A stretch of 64,000 bases of DNA from Parvularcula maris (GTDB lineage: Bacteria > Pseudomonadota > Alphaproteobacteria > Caulobacterales > Parvularculaceae), in the NCBI RefSeq assembly GCF_024505085.1, contig NZ_JANIBC010000004.1, positions 83,275 through 147,274 of the forward strand, read 5' to 3'. The translations under genes and the position numbers were made by a program. This document shows positions 1 through 6,616 of this stretch, in pieces (the first letter of the stretch is position 1; every line of letters starts with the position of its first letter). A model generated the notes under the pieces. The model searched no databases, was not told the origin of the DNA, and saw only the letters and a program-made list of their open reading frames with translations.

Positions 1-2108
1 TGGTCGAGGAGCTGGAGGAGGCCAAGCCGACCACCTCCTTCCACCGGGTCGTGCAGCGTGCCCTCATCCACGTCGAGACGAGCGGCCGCGCGGAAGTCAC
101 CGGCGCCAACATCATCGTCGCCATCTTCGCCGAGCGCGAGAGCCATGCCGCCTACTTCCTGCAGCAGCAGGGCATGACCCGCTACGACGCGGTCAACTAC
201 ATCTCCCACGGCCTCTCCAAGAACGGCCAGTCCGCCCCCAAGACCCCCCGCGGCACGGATGAGGACGACGACGCCCAGGCCAAGCAAGGCCCCGAGGCGC
301 TGGAGGCCTACTGCGTCAACCTCAACGACAAGGCGCGGAAGGGCGATGTCGATCCCCTGATCGGCCGCCACAAGGAGGTCGAGCGGGCGATCCAGATCCT
401 CTGCCGCAGGCGGAAGAACAACCCGCTCTTCGTCGGTGACCCCGGCGTCGGCAAGACCGCCATCGCCGAAGGGCTCGCCCGTCAGATCGTCGATGAGGAA
501 GTGCCCGAGGTCCTGGCCGAGGCGACCATCTTCTCCCTCGACATGGGCGCGCTTCTCGCCGGCACCCGCTACCGGGGCGACTTCGAAGAGCGGCTCAAGG
601 CCGTCATCAAGGAGTGCGAGGCGCACCACCACGCCATCCTCTTCATCGACGAGATCCACACCATCATCGGCGCCGGTGCCACCTCGGGCGGCGCCATGGA
701 TGCATCGAACCTCCTCAAGCCCGCCCTCCAGCAGGGCACGCTCAAATGCATGGGCTCGACCACCTTCAAGGAGTACAAGCAGCACTTCGAGAAGGACCGC
801 GCCCTCTCCCGCCGCTTCCAGAAGATCGACGTGATGGAGCCCTCCGTGCCCGACACGATCGAGATCCTGCGCGGCCTCAGGCCCGCCTTCGAGAAGCACC
901 ACGGCCTCACCTACTCCGACGAGGCGATCAAGACCGCCGTGGAGCTGGCCGCGAAATACATGACCGACCGCAAGCTGCCGGACAAGGCCATCGACGTCAT
1001 CGACGAGGCGGGCGCGCGGCAGATGCTGTTCGCGGAAGAAGACCGCGCCAAGGAGATCGGCGTCGCTCAGGTCGAGGAGATCGTCGCCGTCATGGCTCGC
1101 ATCCCGCCCAAATCCGTCTCCAAGTCGGACACGGAGCGTCTCAGGAACCTCGGCGGCGACATCAAGCGTGTGGTCTTTGGCCAGGACGATGCCATCGACG
1201 CGCTGTCGGCGGCCATCAAGCTCAGCCGCGCAGGGCTCCGCGAGCCCGACAAGCCCATCGGCAACTACCTCTTCGCTGGCCCCACGGGCGTCGGCAAAAC
1301 GGAAGTCGCCAAGCAGCTCGCCAAGATGATGGGCGTGGAGCTTCTCCGCTTCGACATGTCCGAATATATGGAGCGGCACACCGTCAGCCGTCTGATCGGT
1401 GCGCCTCCCGGCTATGTCGGCTTCGACCAGGGCGGCGGGCTTCTCACCGACGCGGTGGACCAGAACCCTCACGCCGTGGTGCTGCTCGACGAGATCGAGA
1501 AGGCCCACCCGGAGATCTTCAACATCCTCCTCCAGGTGATGGACAACGGTCAGCTCACGGACAGCCACGGCAAGAAGATCGACTTCCGCAACGTGGTCCT
1601 CATCATGACCACCAACGCGGGCGCCGCCGATGCGGGCCGTCAGGAGATCGGCTTCGGCCGGGGGCGGGCCAACTCCGAGCAGGAGACGGCCATCAACCGC
1701 CTCTTCACGCCGGAGTTCAGGAACCGTCTGGACGCGGTCATTCCGTTTGCGGGGCTTTCCAAGCCGATCATCGACCGCATCGTGGCCAAGTTCGTCCTCC
1801 AGCTCGAAGCGCAGCTTGCGGACAGAAACGTCACCTTCGAGCTCACCGACGAGGCCACACGCTGGCTCTCCGAACGCGGCTTCGACGAGGACATGGGCGC
1901 CCGCCCCCTGGCCCGCACCATCCAGGAACACGTCAAGAAACCCATCGCCGACGAGATCCTCTTCGGCTCCCTACGCTTCGGCGGCGTGGTCAGGGTGTCG
2001 CTCGAAGGCGAGAAGCTCGCCTTCGAATACATCCCCGAAGACCCGGCACGGGTCGAGCCCGGTGCGGAGGGTCAGGAAGAGGATGGTGAGAAGGAGCGGG
2101 TTGGTTAG
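1..2108 (+). CDS. clpA: ATP-dependent Clp protease ATP-binding subunit ClpA (5' end outside window)
   Basis: ClpA is the AAA+ unfoldase that feeds substrates, including those brought by the adaptor ClpS, into the ClpP protease in the cytosol. The frame is open from base 3, so the gene starts upstream of the window. The remnant of the N-terminal Clp-N repeat domain (HRVVQRALIHVE) is visible, then the first AAA+ module with Walker A GDPGVGKT (bases ~433-456) and Walker B LFIDEIH, then the second module with Walker A GPTGVGKT (~1275) and the sensor/arginine region NRLDAVIPF. The C-terminus is acidic. The absence of a long coiled-coil middle domain argues for ClpA over ClpB. The stop codon overlaps the stop of the convergent AT-rich gene by four bases (TTAG). 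clpS, usually next to clpA, is not in view. Confidence 0.95.
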   Translation, partial: VEELEEAKPTTSFHRVVQRALIHVETSGRAEVTGANIIVAIFAERESHAAYFLQQQGMTRYDAVNYISHGLSKNGQSAPKTPRGTDEDDDAQAKQGPEALEAYCVNLNDKARKGDVDPLIGRHKEVERAIQILCRRRKNNPLFVGDPGVGKTAIAEGLARQIVDEEVPEVLAEATIFSLDMGALLAGTRYRGDFEERLKAVIKECEAHHHAILFIDEIHTIIGAGATSGGAMDASNLLKPALQQGTLKCMGSTTFKEYKQHFEKDRALSRRFQKIDVMEPSVPDTIEILRGLRPAFEKHHGLTYSDEAIKTAVELAAKYMTDRKLPDKAIDVIDEAGARQMLFAEEDRAKEIGVAQVEEIVAVMARIPPKSVSKSDTERLRNLGGDIKRVVFGQDDAIDALSAAIKLSRAGLREPDKPIGNYLFAGPTGVGKTEVAKQLAKMMGVELLRFDMSEYMERHTVSRLIGAPPGYVGFDQGGGLLTDAVDQNPHAVVLLDEIEKAHPEIFNILLQVMDNGQLTDSHGKKIDFRNVVLIMTTNAGAADAGRQEIGFGRGRANSEQETAINRLFTPEFRNRLDAVIPFAGLSKPIIDRIVAKFVLQLEAQLADRNVTFELTDEATRWLSERGFDEDMGARPLARTIQEHVKKPIADEILFGSLRFGGVVRVSLEGEKLAFEYIPEDPARVEPGAEGQEEDGEKERVG

Positions 2109-3247
2109 CTTTGTTCTTCGACAGAGAAGAGAGCCTCTTCGGGGTTTTGTAGCGCGGAGAGGACGTTCTCTGTCACCTTATCGATGAGTTTCTCCCCCCA
2201 GAACGGGTCCTTCATGTCATAATGGATGCAGCGTATATGTTTGAGATCAAAAGGCACGTCTTCGTCATTCGAGGAAACTAGTACCACTGGCTTTCGAAGC
2301 GCATGTGCTAGCCCTAGTTCATAAAACACATTTGGATTTCGTGAAGTGAGTTCAGCGATCAAAACTTTCGATTCCACAATTCCACGGTAAATTTGATCAA
2401 TGATCTTGCCGGTGCCAAAGATATCTGCGTCAGCTCTAATCGGAGTCAGCCCTGCCTGTTTAACGGCAGGTTTATATACAGCTTCATAGTATGTGCCTAA
2501 ATGACCTCCAAAAGGCATCATTACAAAACAAGTATCGGAACTATTTGGGGTTACTGCCTTTCGAAGCCGGCGTTCCTCCTTCGATGCTACATGTGTTGTG
2601 CTGGTTCGATTTTCGCTGACGTCTAGAAGTCGTATTTTTCCGCCAGTCTCGTCCAATAGCTCAGCTAACCGGAGAGTGGAGAAGAATATTTCTGAAAATT
2701 CTTCTGTTTTATGCTCTAGTATACCGTACGTATCCATCAGCTTGTTGGCGAAGAACTTGCGTTCAGGAATAAGCTCACCGCGATAGTGCGAGTAGACGTC
2801 GGAGATTTCTGGAGCTGTTTGAACAGATGTTCGCAGTCCACTGATCTCATCTTCTCGAGTCTGAGGTCGAAGTATCTGACGAGCGAGATCTGTTAGAGCA
2901 ACAATACCGGGTCCATCTTCTTTCAGTAAGCCGTACTTTTTTGCCGATCCGACAAGTACCTTAAATGGTCCGTTGCAGCCAACTCCCATATACCGCGCAG
3001 CATCCTCTACCGAGCAAGGCTGACCGGCATTCTGTTCTAAAATTGATCGAGGTATTCGAAGTGCCTGTTCGAGGGTATCCCTCGGATATTTGGATGGGTT
3101 CTTCTTAGTCACTCGTTTGGAATCGGATGCTGGCTTCTTTCTCGTCGCGGTTTTCCGTTCGCTCTTGCCAGAATCAATTTCAAGTTCGTCTCGGAGCTGT
3201 TCATTCTTTTTTTGTTCGTCATCCATCTCGGTAAACAAGTCCATCAT
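2105..3247 (-). CDS. Protein with N-terminal DUF5343-like helical/winged domain and C-terminal nucleoside deoxyribosyltransferase/TIR-like domain; probable conflict-system gene
   Basis: 380 residues. Residues 1-55 are Lys/Arg-rich and look disordered. Residues ~55-215 form a winged-helix-like and helical region (LEQALRIPRSIL, KKYGLLKEDG, ALTDLARQIL) whose spacing resembles DUF5343 proteins such as the one at 62634-63266. Residues ~241-375 hold FVMMPFGG, then NPNVFYELGLAHALRKPVV, the signature of the nucleoside 2-deoxyribosyltransferase/TIR-like fold; E310 sits where such enzymes keep their catalytic glutamate. Related domains act as NAD- or nucleotide-targeting effectors in bacterial conflict systems; activity here is inferred. 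The gene is AT-rich (32 G+C in bases 2401-2460, against 42 of 60 in a dnaE sample), which suggests recent transfer. It is convergent with clpA and monocistronic. A downstream ATG (second codon) is an alternative start. Confidence 0.8.
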   Translation of the reverse strand: MMDLFTEMDDEQKKNEQLRDELEIDSGKSERKTATRKKPASDSKRVTKKNPSKYPRDTLEQALRIPRSILEQNAGQPCSVEDAARYMGVGCNGPFKVLVGSAKKYGLLKEDGPGIVALTDLARQILRPQTREDEISGLRTSVQTAPEISDVYSHYRGELIPERKFFANKLMDTYGILEHKTEEFSEIFFSTLRLAELLDETGGKIRLLDVSENRTSTTHVASKEERRLRKAVTPNSSDTCFVMMPFGGHLGTYYEAVYKPAVKQAGLTPIRADADIFGTGKIIDQIYRGIVESKVLIAELTSRNPNVFYELGLAHALRKPVVLVSSNDEDVPFDLKHIRCIHYDMKDPFWGEKLIDKVTENVLSALQNPEEALFSVEEQS

Positions 3248-3713
3248 TCTGGTTCCGCGAATCGGTCACTCGCTTGGCTTATGCCGAAGCCGCTCGAAGG
3301 TCTTCGCTGTTGTATTTACTGGTGTTCGGTGGGCGCTACAACCTGCCGTAGCAAACCTAAGGCGCGAGGAGCGCAATACACCGCTGTCCTGGTTGATGGT
3401 GCATGGCGGCATCGCCTTCATGCACCTGACGGTCCGCCTTTCCGCGTAGGGCGGTCAGCCCCGTAGGAACTGGCCGCGTTGCTGCGGTGGCGGCTTGGCG
3501 CTGGTAGCCTTTCGGTTTCGCGGCGGAGGGTCTGGTTCCGTAGGGTGGACGCTGGCAGGCGGCCACCCTGCGGCGGTGGTGCTTGGTGAGGTGGCCGCTG
3601 CTCGCGTCCACCCTACGGGTTGGCGCCTTTGGCTAGGTGGCCGCCTCCTGCGTCCACCCTACGGGCTGCGTTCTTTGTTTGTTCGTTGGGTGCCGGTCAG
3701 CTACGCCCCTCCC
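3248..3713. other. Gene-free stretch between AT-rich gene and RAYT; REP repeats and decayed palindromes
   Basis: No convincing gene is present. The right part holds REP arms (listed separately). A weaker palindrome (GGTGCATG at 3398 and CATGCACC at 3419) looks like another decayed repeat. The open frame that extends the transposase upstream to 3495 runs through the REP arms and is not considered coding. Confidence 0.6.
3539..3663. repeat. REP/BIME cluster upstream of RAYT (three arms)
   Basis: One forward arm (3539-3567, CGTAGGGTGGACGCTGGC...) and two inverted arms (3590-3617 and 3636-3663, ending CGTCCACCCTACG) form a REP-type palindrome cluster. Each arm has an outer GTAGGGTGGACG block and an inner GGTGGCC(G) block. 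The same repeat recurs at 4181-4258, 25898-25980 and 63428-63519. Confidence 0.85.
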
Positions 3714-4184
3714 ATGCAACGCTACAGGCGCATCTTTGCCGAGGGCGGGACCTTTGCCTTCACGGTCTGCCTGAAGGACCGCCGCTCCGGCCTCCTGACT
3801 GAACGGATGGATGATCTGCGCGCGGCCTTCCGGGCCATGCTGTCGGTTCATCCCGTCCGGATCGAGGCGATGTGCGTCATGCCGGACCATCTGCATACGG
3901 TGTGGCGGCTGCCGGAGGGCGATGCGGACTACCCGCTTCGCTGGCAGCTTATCAAACGCCGCTTCGCGGGCCGTATCGGCGCGAAGGTTTGGCAACGCCG
4001 CTACTGGGAGCACACCATCCGCTCGGAGAAGGACCTGACGAACCACATCAATTACGTCCACTACAACCCGGTGAAGCATGGGCACGCGCGCGACATGGAC
4101 GACTGGCCGCACTCCTCCTGGCACCGATGGAAGGTGGAGAGCGGTCACACCTGGGAGATGCCGCCGGAGGGGTTGCACCTGTAG
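3714..4184 (+). CDS. REP-associated tyrosine transposase (RAYT, Y1/HUH-like)
   Basis: 156 residues, the size of a compact RAYT. RAYTs are single-copy relatives of IS200/IS605 transposases that nick single-stranded REP hairpins and are thought to disperse them. The diagnostic HUH-like motif is H59-L-H61 within VMPDHLH, and the likely nucleophile tyrosine is Y114 in [11 protein letters not shown]. The start at ATG 3714 is chosen because earlier in-frame starts lie in or before the REP arms and add no family sequence. The gene sits between REP clusters, and its stop codon TAG (4182-4184) is part of the first bases of the downstream REP. Other copies of the same REP lie 22 and 59 kb away in this window, which supports a working or recently working RAYT-REP pair. 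Intactness looks good; activity is untested. Confidence 0.88.
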   Translation: MQRYRRIFAEGGTFAFTVCLKDRRSGLLTERMDDLRAAFRAMLSVHPVRIEAMCVMPDHLHTVWRLPEGDADYPLRWQLIKRRFAGRIGAKVWQRRYWEHTIRSEKDLTNHINYVHYNPVKHGHARDMDDWPHSSWHRWKVESGHTWEMPPEGLHL

Positions 4185-4258
4185 GGTGGACGCGAGCAGC
4201 GGCCACCTTGCGGCGGCCGGTCCAGGGAAGGTGGCCGCCTGCCGGCGTCCACCCTACG
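4181..4258. repeat. REP palindrome downstream of RAYT
   Basis: Inverted arms 4181-4208 (GTAGGGTGGACGCGAGCAGC...) and 4230-4258 (...CGTCCACCCTACG) flank a ~20-base loop. It overlaps the stop codon of the transposase. From here to the nrdR start (4445) I see no gene. Confidence 0.85.
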
Positions 4259-4444
4259 AACTTATCCCCCGGCCTCCACGCTCTAGGGGCCACGGCCGAC
4301 CTTAGAATAGACAAACACCCGAGCCGTGGCCACGCCCGCGCGCTTCCTGCCCTTTTGAGCCGCCTTCCCGCCGGGGAAGCGCGGGTTCTCGTGCTGGCTC
4401 CGCCGCACCTTTCCAATTCCCCCCCGCTCCCCTATCTGCCCTCC

Positions 4445-4894
4445 ATGAGGTGCCCATTCTGCCAGAGCGACGACACGCAAGTGAAGGACAGCCGCCCCGC
4501 CGATGACGGCACGGCCATCCGGCGCAGGCGTCTCTGCGGCTCCTGCGAGGCGCGCTTCACCACCTTCGAGCGGGTGCAGCTTCGCGAGCTGACCGTGCTG
4601 AAAAGCTCGGGCCGCAAGGCGGCCTTCGACCGGGACAAGGTGACCCGCTCGATCCAGATCGCCACCCGCAAGCGCGACATCGACCAGGACACGATCGAGC
4701 GCACGGTCAGCCAGATCGTGCGCAGCCTCGAGCAGTCCGGCGAGACGGAGATCGAGAGCCGCGCCATCGGCGCCGCCGTCATGTCCGCCCTCAGGGATAT
4801 CGATGACGTGGCCTTCGTCCGCTACGCCAGCGTCTACAAGAACTTCACCGAGGCCTCCGACTTCGAAGGCTTCCTACGCGAACTGAGCAAGTGA
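4445..4894 (+). CDS. nrdR: Transcriptional repressor NrdR
   Basis: 149 residues, the usual NrdR length. NrdR binds ATP/dATP through an ATP-cone and represses ribonucleotide reductase genes. The N-terminal zinc ribbon is visible (CPFC near residue 3, then CGSC), followed by [16 protein letters not shown] and the ATP-cone ([16 protein letters not shown]...). Start ATG 4445 gives the invariant MRCPFC start; no strong ribosome binding site precedes it. The stop overlaps the nusB GTG start by four bases (GTGA), so nrdR-nusB-thiL is probably one transcript. In many relatives riboflavin genes lie between nrdR and nusB; they are absent here. Confidence 0.95.
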   Translation: MRCPFCQSDDTQVKDSRPADDGTAIRRRRLCGSCEARFTTFERVQLRELTVLKSSGRKAAFDRDKVTRSIQIATRKRDIDQDTIERTVSQIVRSLEQSGETEIESRAIGAAVMSALRDIDDVAFVRYASVYKNFTEASDFEGFLRELSK

Positions 4895-5376
4895 ACCAGA
4901 AAACCGATACCTACGCCAAAAGCCGCCGTGAGCAGCGCACCCTCGCCCGCCTCGGCGCGGTGCAGGCCCTCTACCAGATGGAGCATTCGGGCCAGGGGGT
5001 CGACGCGATCGTGCGCGAGTTCCAGCACCACCGCCTGGGCTCCGAGCTCGACGGCGAGGCGATCCGCGAGGCCGATGACGAGTTCTTCGCCGACCTCGTG
5101 CGCGGGGTGATCGACGCGCAAAAGCCGATCGATCCGCTCATCAACCGGAACCTGCGCGAGGGCTGGAGCCTCAAGCGCCTGGACGCCACCGCCCGCGCCG
5201 TGCTGCGCTGCGCCGCCTATGAGCTTGTGCGCCGCCCGGACATCCCCGCGCCCGTGGTGATCGACGAGTATGTGGAGATCGCCAACGACTTCTTCGGTGA
5301 GGGCGAGCAGGAGCCGCGCTTCATCAACGCCGTGCTCGAAGCCTCGGCAAGGCAGGCGCGGCCCGACGAGTTCTAG
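4891..5376 (+). CDS. nusB: Transcription antitermination factor NusB
   Basis: 161 residues. NusB pairs with NusE (S10) on boxA RNA in the antitermination complex that helps RNA polymerase through rRNA operons. Family features include [20 protein letters not shown] near the N-terminus and the C-terminal [18 protein letters not shown] with RFINAVLE. It starts with GTG at 4891, translationally coupled to nrdR by a four-base overlap, and is followed 10 bases later by thiL. Confidence 0.95.
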   Translation: MNQKTDTYAKSRREQRTLARLGAVQALYQMEHSGQGVDAIVREFQHHRLGSELDGEAIREADDEFFADLVRGVIDAQKPIDPLINRNLREGWSLKRLDATARAVLRCAAYELVRRPDIPAPVVIDEYVEIANDFFGEGEQEPRFINAVLEASARQARPDEF

Positions 5377-5386
5377 GCCCCGGCTC

Positions 5387-6307
5387 GTGGACGAGTTCGG
5401 CCTCATCGCCCGCTACTTCGCCCCGCTTGCGGGGGAGGGGGCGGAGGGCCTGACCGACGACGCGGCCGAGCTAGGCGGCATGCTGATGACCAAGGACGTG
5501 CTGGTCGAGGGCGTGCACTTCCTGAAGACCGACCCGTTGGACCTCGTCGCGCGGAAGGCTCTGCGGGTGAACCGCTCGGACCTCATCGCCAAAGGCGCGC
5601 GGCCCGAAACCTATGCCCTCGGCCTGGTCTGGCCCCAGGATACGCAGGAGAGCGACATCGCCGCCTTCTCAACGGGCCTGTGGGCGGAGCAGAAGGAGTG
5701 CGGCCTCGCCCTCCTCGGCGGCGACACGACCAGGGGCGCGCAGACGGTCGTCAGTGTCACGATGTTCGGCAGGCCCCTAGGACCGCGCATCACGCGCGCA
5801 GGGGGCGAGCCGGGGCAGGGCCTCTACGTCACCGGCAACATCGGCGACGGCCTTCTAGGACTGGAAGCCGCAAAGGGTAGTCCGTCAGCGGATGATGAAG
5901 AAGCCATGCCCTACCGCCTGCCGTCCGTTCCTTCGGGGGCGGAGGAGCTGGTAGCCCGCTTCGCCAGCGCCAGCCTGGACGTCTCCGACGGGCTGGTCGC
6001 GGATGCCAGACACATGGCTGAGGCTTCGAAGCTACGGCTGGTCATCGACGTCGACCGCGTGCCTTTCTCCGCAGCCGGAATGGAGGCACGCCGCGCGGGC
6101 AGGCTCGCCGAGCTCCTAGGCGGCGGGGACGACTACCAGACCCTGTTCCTCAGCGGGGCTGAGGAGAAGGAGCTGCAGCAGGAGGCCCATCGGCTCGGGC
6201 TGCGTCTCAGCCATATCGGCCGGGCTGAAGAAGGAGAGGGTGTGGGTCTCCTCATGCGCGGCACTCCCTGGAAGGCCGACATCAAGGGGTACAACCACTT
6301 CGCCTGA
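5387..6307 (+). CDS. thiL: Thiamine-monophosphate kinase ThiL
   Basis: 306 residues. ThiL phosphorylates thiamine monophosphate to the cofactor thiamine diphosphate in the last step of the pathway. The PurM-like ATP-binding fold is recognisable: GLTDDAAEL near the start, TKDVLVEGVHF (substrate/Mg loop), LLGGDTTRG, SLDVSDGLVADARHM and LGGGDDYQ. Start GTG 5387 is chosen because it begins the family sequence MDEFGLIARYFAP right after nusB; the frame is open further upstream but that part overlaps nusB. Last gene of the nrdR-nusB-thiL group; tRNA-Arg follows. Confidence 0.95.
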   Translation: MDEFGLIARYFAPLAGEGAEGLTDDAAELGGMLMTKDVLVEGVHFLKTDPLDLVARKALRVNRSDLIAKGARPETYALGLVWPQDTQESDIAAFSTGLWAEQKECGLALLGGDTTRGAQTVVSVTMFGRPLGPRITRAGGEPGQGLYVTGNIGDGLLGLEAAKGSPSADDEEAMPYRLPSVPSGAEELVARFASASLDVSDGLVADARHMAEASKLRLVIDVDRVPFSAAGMEARRAGRLAELLGGGDDYQTLFLSGAEEKELQQEAHRLGLRLSHIGRAEEGEGVGLLMRGTPWKADIKGYNHFA

Positions 6308-6352
6308 CCCCCTTGTTGCGCCTGACCGAAAGCTCGCTAAAAGAACCCCAGC

Positions 6353-6429
6353 GGTCCCGTAGCTCATCAGGATAGAGCGACAGATTCCTAATCTGTAGGT
6401 AGTAGGTTCGAGTCCTACCGGGATCACCA
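6353..6429 (+). tRNA. tRNA-Arg (anticodon CCT)
   Basis: 77 bases with encoded CCA. The acceptor stem GGTCCCG pairs with CGGGATC (one G-T pair). The D-stem is GCTC/GAGC. The anticodon stem ACAGA/TCTGT encloses loop TTCCTAA, giving anticodon CCT (reads AGG). The T-arm contains GGTTCGAGTCC. I saw no duplicated tRNA end nearby that would mark an integrated element. Confidence 0.95.
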
Positions 6430-6616
6430 TTTTCTTTGGCACTACCGCTCGCTCGCGCTCGCTACTTGAGTGCGTGTTCCGGCTCGGGGTTGCCCCCCTC
6501 GCCTTCACCGTCCGATCCCTTTCGGCAGCATGGCCGCCTCACGCAGAACTGACCCCGCCCCCCTCCCTTATGCTATCATGGCGCGGCACAAGGTTCTCTG
6601 ACCGAAGGGGACCCCT

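Noticed and set aside
614-2089. 491-codon open frame in another frame of clpA
   Set aside because: Arg/His/Pro-rich shadow of clpA.
3495-3713. Upstream extension of the RAYT frame
   Set aside because: It runs through REP arms; the family sequence begins at ATG 3714.
6353-6600. tRNA-Arg as attachment site of an integrated element
   Set aside because: No duplicated tRNA 3' end or integrase in view; the downstream gene is a PEPC homologue.
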